56,873 nt of DNA. Source: Pragia fontium DSM 5563 = ATCC 49100 (GTDB lineage: Bacteria; Pseudomonadota; Gammaproteobacteria; Enterobacterales; Enterobacteriaceae). Numbering within the stretch: position 1 is the stretch's first letter; every line of letters begins with the position of its first letter. The DNA lies in NCBI RefSeq assembly GCF_900112475.1, contig NZ_FOLW01000015.1, positions 1 to 56,873 of the forward strand. Direction: 5' to 3'. The notes beneath the pieces were generated by a model, which was given only the letters and a program-made list of their open reading frames with translations, was not told the DNA's origin and did not search any database. Both the position numbers and the translations under genes were made by a program. Positions 42,611-52,300 of this stretch are shown here, one piece after another.

Positions 42611-44059
42611 TTAATCCCCAGGACAACGCTGACAGCGCTCTATTTCATCATTGCCCAGTCTCAATTTAGCATTCAGATCGCGTAATGCCGTTCTTAAACC
42701 CTCTTCAATCACTGGGTGATAGAAGGGCATATCCAGCATCTGAGGAATGGTCATTTGCTGTTGATGCGCCCAAGCTAACAGATGAGCGATATGCTCAACA
42801 TTTGGCCCCATCATTTCGGCACCAAGAAAACGACCGGTACCTTGTTCCCCATAAACGTGCAGCAGGCCTTTATTGCGTAGCATCACTCGTGAACGTCCCT
42901 GATTTTCAAAAGAGACTTCGCCAATTTCAAAACAGCCGCAGGCGCTGAACTTTTGATTCAGTTCCCGATAGGTTGAGCCAACCATGGCGATCTGTGGATC
43001 GGAGAACACCACGGAAATTGAGCTGCGACGTAAACCGGGCGATATCTCAGGATATGACCCCGCATTTTCGCCGGCAATGCGCGCCTGATCGCTGGCTTCA
43101 TGAAGCAGTGGCAGTTGATTGCTGGCGTCTCCGGCAATAAAAATATGTGGGAGATTGGTTTGCATCGTAAGACGATCGGCAATAGGTACACCACGATCAT
43201 CAAGTTCAAGAGAGGTGTTTTCCAGACCAATTTTATCGACGTTAGGACGGCGACCTGTGGCGGCCAACACGTAATCAACGGTAATTTCTTGCGGATGACC
43301 GCCTTTATCTTGATAGCGGATAAACACGCTATCGTCTCTGCGTTCCATTAGCTCGACTTTGGCATCTGGATCGAGATAGAACTCTTGATTTAGCGTATTC
43401 GCGGCATATTGGCGAATAGCTCCATCCGTCAGCGGGCCGACGGCACCACCGACACCAAACATCGTGACTTTAACCCCTAAACGGTGCAGCGCCTGACCCA
43501 GCTCTAAACCAATAACGCCAGGGCCAAATACCGCTACCGACTTCGGCAGATCGTCCCAGTTGAAAACATCATCATTAATGATTAAACGATCGCCCAGAGA
43601 GTTCCATGGTGCCGGCCAGCTTGGGCGTGAACCAGTGGCAATCACAATACGCTTTGCCTGAATTCGTGTGTGCTCGTCAACCTGTAGCATATTGTCATCG
43701 ATAAACCGGGCGTAGCCGCTAATTTTATCCTGCTGAGGAATTTCCCCGACGCCTTCCAGAACAAAGCCAACAAAACGATCGCGTTCGCGCTTAACTCGAC
43801 TCATTACTTCGCGGCCGTCAATCCTGGTTTCACCCTGTGGGTGAATACCAAATCCAGGCGCCATGTCTATATGGTGTACTGCTTCAGCCGCAGCAATTAA
43901 TAGCTTTGAAGGCATACAGCCAACTCTGGCACAGGTTGTTCCATATGGGCCACCTTCAATCATGACCACATTGGGCGTTAATCGTTTTGCTGCACGGTAA
44001 GCGCCTAATCCTGCGGTGCCGCCGCCAATCACGGCAACATCAACCTGTAATACTTTCAT
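42611..44059 (-). CDS. Dihydrolipoamide dehydrogenase-like disulfide oxidoreductase
   Basis: The 482-aa flavoprotein belongs to the pyridine-nucleotide disulfide reductase family. FAD loop IGGGTAGLGA (11-20) and redox pair C43/C48 in TTCARVGCMPSK are visible. The NAD loop FGPGVIGLELG lies near 178, ATGRRPNVD near 270 and the C-terminal base FYHPVIEEGL near 447. The disulfide excludes SthA, the transhydrogenase beside oxyR in E. coli, which lacks it. The enzyme sits next to a peroxiredoxin-glutaredoxin gene under OxyR, so it may reduce that system. No lipoyl domain or 2-oxoacid dehydrogenase genes are near. An odd CQRCPGD tail ends the protein. A terminator lies 16 bp upstream of the start. 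Confidence 0.85.
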   Translation of the reverse strand: MKVLQVDVAVIGGGTAGLGAYRAAKRLTPNVVMIEGGPYGTTCARVGCMPSKLLIAAAEAVHHIDMAPGFGIHPQGETRIDGREVMSRVKRERDRFVGFVLEGVGEIPQQDKISGYARFIDDNMLQVDEHTRIQAKRIVIATGSRPSWPAPWNSLGDRLIINDDVFNWDDLPKSVAVFGPGVIGLELGQALHRLGVKVTMFGVGGAVGPLTDGAIRQYAANTLNQEFYLDPDAKVELMERRDDSVFIRYQDKGGHPQEITVDYVLAATGRRPNVDKIGLENTSLELDDRGVPIADRLTMQTNLPHIFIAGDASNQLPLLHEASDQARIAGENAGSYPEISPGLRRSSISVVFSDPQIAMVGSTYRELNQKFSACGCFEIGEVSFENQGRSRVMLRNKGLLHVYGEQGTGRFLGAEMMGPNVEHIAHLLAWAHQQQMTIPQMLDMPFYHPVIEEGLRTALRDLNAKLRLGNDEIERCQRCPGD

Positions 44060-44074
44060 CCTTTGACTCCTGAA

Positions 44075-44104
44075 TAAAAAAAGGCGGACCGGAGTCCGCC
44101 AAAA
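44075..44104 (-). terminator. Terminator/attenuator between prx-grx and the flavoprotein gene
   Basis: GGCGGAC (44083-44089) pairs with GTCCGCC (44094-44100), followed on the minus strand by eight bases of nearly pure T. The ribosome site GGAG of the next gene starts only a few bases after the T-tract. Confidence 0.8.
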
Positions 44105-44169
44105 CTTACCATTGGCTAACTTTAAAATTATGGTGGCTTAAAAAATCAAAATACGTTCTGTTGGTCTTA

Positions 44170-44901
44170 TTAGGCGGCGAAATATTTTTCTAAATCATCG
44201 CTGCCGCCAATATGCTGTCCGCCGATATAGATTTGTGGAACCGTTGAACGGCCAGTAATCGCACGCAGGCTAACAGTGGTTGCATCGGTGCCTAAAATGA
44301 TCTCTTCATACTGTAGGCCACGCTCTTGCAGCATTTGTTTGGCTTTAGCACAGTATGGACAGCCAGGTTTAGTCATCAGGGAAATCGATTCTTGTAGTTT
44401 GCAGTCCGGTGCCAAATATTTCAGCATGGTGTCGGCATCAGAGACTTCAAACGGGTCGCCTGGCTTGTTTGGCTCAACAAACATTTTTTCAATCACGCCA
44501 TTACGTATCAGCATGGAATAGCGCCATGAGCGAGGGCCAAATCCTAAATCGGCTTTCTCAACCAACATATTCATGCCTTTGGTGAACTCACCATTACCGT
44601 CAGGAATAAAGGTAATGTTTTCGGCGTGTTGTTCTGATTTCCAGGCATTCATCACGAAGGTATCGTTGACGGAAACGCATAACACACTATCAACACCGTA
44701 TTGTTTGAATACCGGCGCCAGCTCGTTGTAACGAGGCAGATGGCTGGAAGAACAGGTCGGAGTGAATGCGCCCGGTAGGGAGAACACAATCACGGTTTTG
44801 TTAGCGAATAATTCTTCAGTACTGATATCAATCCACTGATCTCCCTGACGGGTATGGAAAACGGTATTAGGTACTTTCTGGCCTTCTTGAGTACTGAACA
44901 T
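44170..44901 (-). CDS. Peroxiredoxin-glutaredoxin fusion protein
   Basis: This is a 243-aa hybrid peroxidase of the type first known from Haemophilus and Neisseria. The Prx5-like domain (about 1-165) has peroxidatic C50 in SLPGAFTPTCSS. The glutaredoxin domain (about 170-243) has C181-P-Y-C184, followed by TVPQIYIGGQHIGG. It reduces hydroperoxides using glutathione through its own glutaredoxin domain. It is divergent from oxyR, with a full OxyR operator between, and is followed by a flavoprotein reductase. Induction by peroxide is expected. Confidence 0.95.
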   Translation of the reverse strand: MFSTQEGQKVPNTVFHTRQGDQWIDISTEELFANKTVIVFSLPGAFTPTCSSSHLPRYNELAPVFKQYGVDSVLCVSVNDTFVMNAWKSEQHAENITFIPDGNGEFTKGMNMLVEKADLGFGPRSWRYSMLIRNGVIEKMFVEPNKPGDPFEVSDADTMLKYLAPDCKLQESISLMTKPGCPYCAKAKQMLQERGLQYEEIILGTDATTVSLRAITGRSTVPQIYIGGQHIGGSDDLEKYFAA

Positions 44902-45002
44902 GTTTTAACCTCTTATGCAATTTGTGTGTGCGTGCTAATTTTTACTGCTAGCGTCATATTTTTGTTGTTGATGATTATCCATTGAGCCGATTAATAGGTA
45001 TA

Positions 45003-45039
45003 ATCGTTAGTCGCTATCTTATCTATTGACACGAACTAT
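45003..45039. promoter_or_regulatory. OxyR operator between prx-grx and oxyR
   Basis: The motif ATAG-N7-CTAT-N7-ATAG-N7-CTAT is present as ATCG (45003), CTAT (45014), ATTG (45025), CTAT (45036): 14 of 16 bases, with exact spacing. It ends 21 bp before oxyR and lies about 100 bp upstream of prx-grx, suiting autorepression and activation. Confidence 0.85.
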
Positions 45040-45060
45040 CTTAAATTAAAGGATTGAGCT

Positions 45061-45978
45061 ATGAATATTCGCGATTTGGAGTACCTTGTTGCACTCTCTG
45101 AACACTGTCACTTCCGACGTGCAGCGGACTCGTGTCATGTGAGCCAGCCAACGTTAAGTGGACAGATTCGTAAACTGGAAGACGAATTAGGCGTTATGTT
45201 ACTTGAGCGAACCAGCCGTAAGGTTTTGTTCACTCAGGCGGGTATGCTGCTGGTTGATCAGGCCAAAACCGTATTACGAGAAGTGAAAGTATTAAAAGAG
45301 ATGGCTAGCCAGCAGGGTGAAACCATGTCTGGGCCATTGCATATTGGCTTGATTCCCACGGTTGCTCCCTATTTATTGCCCCACATTATTCCTATGCTGC
45401 ATCAAGAGTTTCCTAAGTTGGAAATGTATCTTCATGAAGCTCAGACGAAAGATCTACTCGCGCAGTTGGACAGCGGAAAGCTGGATTGTGCCATCTTGGC
45501 ACTGGTAAAAGAGACCGAGTCTTTTATTGAAATTCCACTTTATGATGAGCCAATGCGTTTAGCGATTTATTCCGATCACCCTTGGGCAGGCCGAGACAAA
45601 ATTATGATGTCTGAACTCGCCGGTGAGAAGTTGCTGATGTTGGAAGACGGCCACTGTTTACGCGATCAGGCATTAGGTTTCTGTTTTCAGGCCGGTGCTG
45701 ATGAGGATTCGCATTTTCGGGCAACCAGCCTGGAAACGTTACGCAACATGGTTGCTGCTGCCAGCGGTATTACATTGCTGCCTTTACTGGCTGCGCCACC
45801 GGAACGTGAACGGGATGGGATCTATTATCTGCCTTGCTATAAGCCAGAGCCAAAAAGAACCATTGGTTTAGTTTATCGTCCGGGGTCACCATTGCGAGCG
45901 CGTTATGAGCAACTAGCTGACACTATTGCCGGACATATGCCGGGCGTGATTGATTCTGAGCAAAAGAGAACGAGTTAA
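45061..45978 (+). CDS. oxyR: Peroxide-sensing regulator OxyR
   Basis: This LysR-family activator is 305 aa, the E. coli length. The helix-turn-helix is near residues 18-37 (RRAADSCHVSQPTLSGQI). The redox pair C199 and C208 (EDGHCLRDQALGFC) is present at exactly the E. coli numbers, so peroxide sensing should be intact. The operator just upstream suggests autoregulation. In E. coli oxyR follows argH directly; here four genes intervene. Confidence 0.97.
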   Translation: MNIRDLEYLVALSEHCHFRRAADSCHVSQPTLSGQIRKLEDELGVMLLERTSRKVLFTQAGMLLVDQAKTVLREVKVLKEMASQQGETMSGPLHIGLIPTVAPYLLPHIIPMLHQEFPKLEMYLHEAQTKDLLAQLDSGKLDCAILALVKETESFIEIPLYDEPMRLAIYSDHPWAGRDKIMMSELAGEKLLMLEDGHCLRDQALGFCFQAGADEDSHFRATSLETLRNMVAAASGITLLPLLAAPPERERDGIYYLPCYKPEPKRTIGLVYRPGSPLRARYEQLADTIAGHMPGVIDSEQKRTS

Positions 45979-46127
45979 TCTATCGTCCGTTAGCGGATAA
46001 ACATTGGTTAAAGCAAACGTTCTTGATTTGTTTCTTGGTCAGCAAATTTTAAAGCAGTTTATGATTAATCATTCTAAATGCTGGTCATGTATATTCGGTC
46101 AGTGGATTGATAGGTAAGGATTAAGAT

Positions 46128-46766
46128 GTGATAGGCGTCAGAGCCCAACAGAAAGAGCGTACCCGTCGTTCATTGATAGAGGCGGCCTTCAGCCAGTTAA
46201 GTGCTGAGCGGAGTTTTGCTAGCTTAAGCTTAAGAGAAGTGGCTCGTGAGGCGGGTATTGCCCCTACCTCTTTCTATCGTCATTTTCGTGATGTTGACGA
46301 GCTGGGTTTAACTATGGTGGATGAAAGTGGTCTGATGCTACGTCAACTGATGCGTCAGGCTCGCCAGAGAATCGCCAAAGGTGGGAGTGTTATTCGTACT
46401 TCCGTCTCCACATTTATGGAATTTATTGGTGATAATCCCAACGCGTTTCGGCTGCTATTACGGGAGCGTTCAGGTACTTCCGCTGCATTTCGCGCCGCGG
46501 TTGCTCGGGAGATTCAGCACTTTATTGCGGAACTGGCGGATTATCTCGAACTGGCAAATCAGATGCCACGTAGCTTTTCTGAGGCGCAAGCTGAAGCCAT
46601 GGTAACCATTGTATTCAGTGCCGGTGCGGAAGCGCTGGATATTGACGCAGCCCAACGTAAACAGTTGGAAGAACGTTTAGTCTTACAGCTACGGATGATT
46701 TCCAAAGGCGTATATTATTGGTATCGTCGTGAACAGGAGAAGGGTGTAGTGCCCATTTCACTCTAG
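46128..46766 (+). CDS. fabR: FabR, TetR-family repressor of unsaturated fatty acid synthesis
   Basis: FabR represses fabB and fabA in response to unsaturated acyl groups. The 212-aa product has the TetR helix-turn-helix [20 protein letters not shown] near 34-53 and is nearly identical to E. coli FabR in the part I remember. A GTG start (46128) with AAGGA upstream gives [15 protein letters not shown]; an ATG one base before is out of frame. yijD follows after 18 bp, the conserved pair. Confidence 0.95.
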   Translation: MIGVRAQQKERTRRSLIEAAFSQLSAERSFASLSLREVAREAGIAPTSFYRHFRDVDELGLTMVDESGLMLRQLMRQARQRIAKGGSVIRTSVSTFMEFIGDNPNAFRLLLRERSGTSAAFRAAVAREIQHFIAELADYLELANQMPRSFSEAQAEAMVTIVFSAGAEALDIDAAQRKQLEERLVLQLRMISKGVYYWYRREQEKGVVPISL

Positions 46767-46784
46767 ATAAAAGGAGGAATATCA

Positions 46785-47159
46785 ATGACAGAACAAGTAA
46801 ATAAAGAATATGGAATACTGTTATTGGCGTTTATCGCCGGTTTATCTGTTAATGGATCGTTTAATGCATTGTTTGACTCAGTGATTGCGTTTTCGATATT
46901 TCCATTAATCGCACTGGGTTTTTCTATTTATTGTTTGCATCAGCGTTATGTTACTCATCCAATGCCAGCAGGGACGCCAATGTTAGCGGCATCCTGTTTC
47001 TTGTTGGGGATCTTTCTGTACAGTGCAGTTATTCGTGCAGAGTATGCCGGGATGGGGTCTAATTTCCTGTTAACCGTGATTTGTGTCGCACTGGTGTTCT
47101 GGATTGGTTATAAGCTGAATATTACTGCCCGTCACAAAGTCGCCAGCCAAACAGATTAA
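46785..47159 (+). CDS. yijD: YijD family inner-membrane protein
   Basis: This 124-aa protein has about four membrane helices (near 11-28, 31-48, 63-85, 90-112) and no known function. It is the conserved partner of fabR, starting 18 bp downstream with an AGGAGG site. E. coli YijD is 119 aa. In E. coli the next gene is trmA; here a CRISPR-Cas locus follows. Confidence 0.92.
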   Translation: MTEQVNKEYGILLLAFIAGLSVNGSFNALFDSVIAFSIFPLIALGFSIYCLHQRYVTHPMPAGTPMLAASCFLLGIFLYSAVIRAEYAGMGSNFLLTVICVALVFWIGYKLNITARHKVASQTD

Positions 47160-47208
47160 GGTTGTTGATCTAAAATAATAACAATAGTCAGATAATTAAA
47201 ATGTCATT

Positions 47209-47236
47209 AGCCCCAATAATATTGGGGCTTTTTATA
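47209..47236 (+). terminator. Terminator of fabR-yijD
   Basis: AGCCCCAAT-AAT-ATTGGGGCT, a perfect 9-bp stem followed by TTTTTAT. Confidence 0.9.
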
Positions 47237-47291
47237 TGGGATAATTACATGTCATTCCATACCCAAAAAAGATTCATTCTTGAGAGCAGTG

Positions 47292-47307
47292 GATTGTAGA
47301 CACAATC
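47292..47307. promoter_or_regulatory. Candidate operator upstream of the WYL regulator
   Basis: The perfect inverted repeat GATTGT-AGAC-ACAATC lies about 60-75 bp before the WYL gene, with a looser AATC/GATT repeat downstream (about 47315-47327). BrxR/CapW proteins bind such repeats at their own promoters. Assignment here is by position only. Confidence 0.35.
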
Positions 47308-47369
47308 ACGAACCAATCTTATTGATTATGCTAATCTAGGCGTATTTTTAATCGATAGGCGGATTGAAT

Positions 47370-48206
47370 TTGACCATTCACACCCTTCAAGAGCGACACC
47401 TTTTCCTAGAGATGCTTGCTCTTTGGCAAGGGTATATCCGCAACAAGGATCTCGTCGATCAGTTTGTCATTACTCGCCAACAGGCTTATCAGGATATTCG
47501 AGCTTACCAAGAGCGTTATCCTGAACGGTTAAATAAAATGGCCTCAGGGCCATATCAATTTAGCGCTCAATATATATATCAAGCACCAAAACACTCACTA
47601 GAGCATTACTTACAATGGTTGAGCACAGGTCAATTCTATGCGCCTCAGCCAGCACTCAATTCTGTATTGGGGGAGCAGTGCTCCGTCCCACAGCGCTATG
47701 TTTCTCCACAAGTCATTGCCGTTTTAACCGATGCTATTCGCCAGCAGAAACGCGTCGAACTGGGGTATGTCTCACTGTCTAATCCCGAGTGGCAAGGGCG
47801 AATTTTTCACCCTCACTCCTTTATCAAAACGGGCTTACGTTGGCATATGCGTGGTTACTGCGAAAAATCGCAGGACTACCGAGATTTGGTGCTGAGCCGT
47901 TGTCGTGGAGAAGCTGAATTGCTCGATGCTTCCGAGCACACCAAGGACGATGATCAGGTTTGGAATACACAGGTGGATTTGATCTTTGCCCCCGATCCTC
48001 GTTTGAATGAGGCGCAAAGGGAAGTGATCGTCCATGACTACCAAATGGATAACGGGCAACTGCACATTACCACCCGTGCTGCTTTAGTTGATTACCTACT
48101 GAAAGAGATGCAAGTCAAGACCCAATATCTCGAAGGCACCCCAGAAGCCCAGCAACTGATTTTGCTCAACCCACGTGACGTCAAACCATGGTTATTTGAT
48201 CGTTAA
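47370..48206 (+). CDS. WYL-domain transcriptional regulator, BrxR/CapW-like
   Basis: The roughly 278-aa protein begins with a winged-helix segment (about 1-55, RHLFLEMLALWQGYIRNKDL, VITRQQAYQDIRAYQE). A linker and a WYL domain follow (about 120-190, RVELGYVSLSNPEW, FHPHSFIKTGLRWHMRGYCE, RDLVLSRCRGEA), then a C-terminal WCX-like part. This order is that of BrxR/CapW regulators of phage-defence loci. No ATG fits: the frame opens at TTG 47364, and TTG 47370 has AGGCGGA at better spacing, so I use it. It lies 119 bp before cas1, same strand, with a hairpin between. Its likely job is to control the cas genes or itself. Confidence 0.8.
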   Translation: MTIHTLQERHLFLEMLALWQGYIRNKDLVDQFVITRQQAYQDIRAYQERYPERLNKMASGPYQFSAQYIYQAPKHSLEHYLQWLSTGQFYAPQPALNSVLGEQCSVPQRYVSPQVIAVLTDAIRQQKRVELGYVSLSNPEWQGRIFHPHSFIKTGLRWHMRGYCEKSQDYRDLVLSRCRGEAELLDASEHTKDDDQVWNTQVDLIFAPDPRLNEAQREVIVHDYQMDNGQLHITTRAALVDYLLKEMQVKTQYLEGTPEAQQLILLNPRDVKPWLFDR

Positions 48207-48223
48207 TGCGAAGATAAACCGCG

Positions 48224-48248
48224 TTCAGGTAAAGTTATTTTACCTGAA
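48224..48248 (+). terminator. Hairpin between the WYL gene and cas1
   Basis: TTCAGGTAAA pairs with TTTACCTGAA (10 bp, 5-nt loop), 18 bp after the WYL stop. The T-tract after it is weak. Confidence 0.5.
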
Positions 48249-48261
48249 TAAATGTGCAGGA

Positions 48262-48289
48262 TTGAGCTTTGTACACAAGCACATAAAGT
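48262..48289 (+). promoter_or_regulatory. Candidate promoter of the cas operon
   Basis: TTGAGC (48262-48267), a 16-bp spacer and TAAAGT (48284-48289) match sigma-70 elements at 4 of 6 each, 37 bp before cas1. Supported only by motif and position. Confidence 0.35.
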
Positions 48290-48325
48290 AGATGCATAAC
48301 CGCACCGCCAGGAATGGAGTAAGCA

Positions 48326-49315
48326 ATGGACGATTTATCCCCCTCAGATCTCAAAGTGATCCTGCATTCAAAGCGCGCCAATATGTACTATCTCGAGTAT
48401 TGCCGTGTGATGCAAAAAGATGGCCGCGTACTGTATTTAACCGAAGCAGACAAAGAAAACCTCTACTTCAATATCCCGATTGCTAACACCACGGTTCTTA
48501 TGATGGGTAATGGCACCTCAATCACTCAAGCGGCGATGCGCATGCTCTCACAGGCGGGTGTGCTGGTGGGTTTTTGTGGCGGTGGTGGAACACCACTGCA
48601 CATGGCGACCGAAGTAGAATGGTTCACGCCGCAAAGCGAATATCGCCCGACCGAATACCTGCAAGGCTGGCTCTCTTTTTGGTTTGATGATGAAAAACGC
48701 TTAGCCGCCGCGAAACAATTTCAAAACGCGCGGATAGAGTACTTACAACAAGTGTGGAGCTCGGACCGTGAGCTCGCCCTGGAAAAGTTCAATGTTCAGG
48801 ATGAGGTCATCAAACAATCACTTGATACCTTTCACCAACGCACCGATGCAGCCAGCAAACAATCCGATTTACTACTCACAGAAGCACAACTGACCAAAGC
48901 CTTATACAAATACGCGGCCAACAACACAGGCAAAGAGGGCTTTTCTCGCCAGCATCAACCCGACAAAAAATGCACTGACAAAGCCAACGGCTTTTTAAAC
49001 CACGGTAACTACTTAGCTTATGGCCTTGCCGCCAGTTGTTTATGGGTATTGGGCATTCCGCACGGTTTGGCGGTGATGCACGGTAAAACCCGGCGCGGTG
49101 CTTTGGTGTTTGATGTGGCCGACTTAATCAAAGACGCTATCGTGCTGCCGTGGGCCTTTGTTTGTGCTAAAGAAAATGCCAGCGAACAAGAGTTCCGCCA
49201 GCAAATCCTGCAAGCCTTTATTGAACATAAAGCACTTGACTTTATGTTTGACACAGTGAAACGCGTCGCGCTACAAGGCCAAAGCGAAGAAGAGAGCGAG
49301 GATCGACCGTTATGA
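48326..49315 (+). CDS. cas1: CRISPR-associated Cas1, type I-F
   Basis: Cas1 is the integrase that inserts new spacers with Cas2. The 329-aa protein is of the type I-F subtype (start MDDLSPSDLKVILHSKRANM). The metal-binding residues are E186 (LLLTEAQLTKAL), H252 (VMHGKTRRGAL) and D266 (FDVADLIKDA). All are present, so adaptation should be possible. Its stop overlaps the cas3 start by 4 bp (ATGA). Confidence 0.96.
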   Translation: MDDLSPSDLKVILHSKRANMYYLEYCRVMQKDGRVLYLTEADKENLYFNIPIANTTVLMMGNGTSITQAAMRMLSQAGVLVGFCGGGGTPLHMATEVEWFTPQSEYRPTEYLQGWLSFWFDDEKRLAAAKQFQNARIEYLQQVWSSDRELALEKFNVQDEVIKQSLDTFHQRTDAASKQSDLLLTEAQLTKALYKYAANNTGKEGFSRQHQPDKKCTDKANGFLNHGNYLAYGLAASCLWVLGIPHGLAVMHGKTRRGALVFDVADLIKDAIVLPWAFVCAKENASEQEFRQQILQAFIEHKALDFMFDTVKRVALQGQSEEESEDRPL

Positions 49316-52300
49316 TGGTCACTTTCATATCTCAATGTGAGAAAAACGCATTGAAGAAAACCCGTCGGGTGTTGGATGCTTTCGCCAATCGGATTGGCGA
49401 TAACACTTGGCAAACCCTGATCACCGAAGAAGGATTGTTAACGGTGAAAAAAATGCTGCGTCAAACCGCCAGCCGCAGCACCGCCGTTAGTTGCCACTGG
49501 ATCCGCTCTCGCTCCCGCAGCCAGTTTTTATGGGTGGTGGGTAACAAAAAGAAATTTAATGCGGAGGGTGTGGTACCGGTGAATAGCACCGAGAAAGATT
49601 TGCTCAACAGCGAATATGAAAGTGACTGGAAATATTTGCCACTGATTAAAGCCCTCGCCGCCATGGCTGCTTTGCTACACGATTGGGGTAAATCTTCTTT
49701 ACTGTTTCAGGCAAAATTAAACCCAGAAATTAAAACCAAGTATAAAGGTGATCCATTGCGCCATGAATGGGTATCTTGTCTGCTGTTTCATCAGTTTGTT
49801 ACGAACCACACTAACGAAAATCACGATCGAGCTTGGTTGAACTCGCTGATTAATCAAGGCATTGATGAGCCGAGCTTTAACTCCAACTCTTTATTAAGAG
49901 AGAAAGCGCTTGCCGAGTTACCTTCCGCAGCAGCGCTGATAGCTTGGCTGATTGTTTCTCATCACAGGCTGCCTTTGCCTAAAGAGCAAGAACTCTGTAA
50001 GGCTCAACGAGAGAATAGTAATGCCTCGCTTGCCGATTTACTGGCTAAAATAACTCCATCTTGGGGTTATGAAAACCGCTTCGACGAGTACAACTCGCTG
50101 CTTCCCAAATGCTTTGAATTTCCGTTGGGACTACTTTCTAACGCCCAAACTTGGCTTGCTGAGCTTAAGCATCGTGCGAAAGATTTATTGCATCATCTAC
50201 CTTTGTTAGAGCAGGCGATGAATGATGGCAGCTGGCGCGTGATTTTGCACCATGCTCGGCTGTGCTTGATGCTTGGCGATCACTATTACTCTTCACAAGC
50301 CAATGATCCACAGTGGCACAGTTCCAGCGAGTTATACGCTAACACCGATCCCAGTACCAAAGCACTCAAACAAAAGCTGGATGAGCATTTAGTCAATGTC
50401 GCCAAAGTGACCGTGAATACAGTGAAATTGCTGCCGTTTTTTGAATCTGAGCCACTTAAAGCGACCGAACTCACCGAGCTAGCACCGAAGGCCTGCACAC
50501 CCAAAGCGTTCCGTTGGCAAGACAAAGCGGTGCGCAAAATTATCGAGTGGCGCGAGCATACCGAAGATAAAAGCCAAGGCTATTTTGTGGTGAACATGGC
50601 GAGCACCGGCTGCGGAAAAACCATGGCTAACGCCAAAATCATGCAAGCGCTCTCGGAGGATGGTGAAAGTCTGCGTTTTATTCTCGCGCTTGGTCTACGT
50701 ACTCTTACCTTGCAAACCGGCGATGAATATAAGCAGCGGCTTAAATTGCAAGACAGCGATATTGCGGTGTTAATTGGCTCTAAAGCGATTTATGAGTTGC
50801 ACCAGTCGGGCAAGCAAGTTGATAAAGAGGAAATTGAACTGAATCAAGCGGAGCTTGGCTCCGAGTCGATGGAAAGTTTGCAAGAAGAGACAGATGAACT
50901 CCACTGGCAAGGTGAATTACCCAAAGAAGAGCTCACCACAGTTTTAACCAAGGAAAAAGATCGCAAGCTGCTGTATGCACCGGTATTGGCTTGTACCATT
51001 GATCATATTATGGCGGCCACCGAAACCAAACGGGGTGGGCGTTATATTTTGCCTTGTTTACGCTTAATGTCGTCGGACTTGGTGATTGATGAAATCGATG
51101 ACTTTACGGAAGACGATCTGATTGCGATTGGTCGCTTAGTCCACTTAGCCGGCATGTTAGGGCGAAAAGTGATGATTTCCTCTGCAACCATTCCGCCGGA
51201 TTTGGCGCTCGGTTTGTATAATGCTTATCGCCAAGGCTGGGCGGTTTTTGCGGCTAGCCGTGACCGAACCACCAGCATTAATTGTGTTTATGTCGATGAA
51301 TTTACTGCGCATACCGAGTTGGTGGGCAGCAGCGATGAAAACTTAGACGCCTACCAAGCCTTTCAACAAGGCTTTATTATTAAGCGAGTCGAGAAGCTTA
51401 AGCAGCAAACCGCTAAACGCAAAGCCGAGATTATTCCCTGCCTCAAACAGCCAGGTTTACCACTTGAGAAGCAGTATTTTGAAACGGTAAAACAAGCAGT
51501 TTTGGATAAGCACCAGCACTATTTCACCTTAGATCCCGAAAGCCAAACGCAGGTTTCTTTTGGTGTGGTGCGGGTGGCCAACATTCAGCCCTGCGTGGAA
51601 TTAACCAAGCATTTACTCAGTTCTGACTGGCCAGAAGATACGGAAGTTCGTTGTATGGCTTATCACAGTCAGCAAGTGTTGCTGCTGCGCCATGAGCAAG
51701 AAAAGCATCTTGACGAGGTTCTCAAGCGCAAAGAAAAAGCGGGGGAATTACCGGCTGCCTTTGCCCATCCTACGATTCGCGGCCATTTGGATACTTGTGG
51801 TGCGAAAAATCTGATTTTTATTCTGGTGGCTACGCCTGTGGAAGAGGTGGGGCGTGATCATGACTTTGATTGGGCTGTGATTGAGCCATCTTCTTACCGT
51901 TCTATTATCCAAATGGCAGGTCGTGTGCGCAGGCATCGTGACGGGGAAATTATTGCGCCCAACATTGGGTTATTGCAGTACAACGTCAAAGGCTTTAAAG
52001 GGGGGGAAGAGCGTGTATTTAACCACCCAGGCTATGAAACGGACCGAACGACCCAGCTAGTCACTCATGATTTAACACAGTTGGTCGATGAAAAAACGCT
52101 ACTGCAATCGGTCAATGCCATTGCCCGCATTCAAAAGCGAACGACTTTAGAGCCACAAAAAAAATTGGCGGATTTAGAGCATTTTGCTACTGCAAAAACA
52201 CTCGGTACCGATCAGATTGGCAAACCAGAGGTAACCACTGCCAGCCGTCAGGAGAGATACAGCCGCAACCGCCGTGACAGACAGCCTCATCCTTATTGGA

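Noticed and set aside
42611-44059. Soluble transhydrogenase sthA, expected beside oxyR from E. coli synteny
   Set aside because: The protein has the redox disulfide TTCARVGC and the C-terminal HPVIEE motif; SthA lacks the disulfide. It is called a dihydrolipoamide-dehydrogenase-like enzyme instead.
48207-48325. Degenerate CRISPR repeat or creTA-like toxin-antitoxin RNA near the cas genes
   Set aside because: I found no sequence resembling the CTGCC-GTACA-GGCAG repeat hairpin outside the array.
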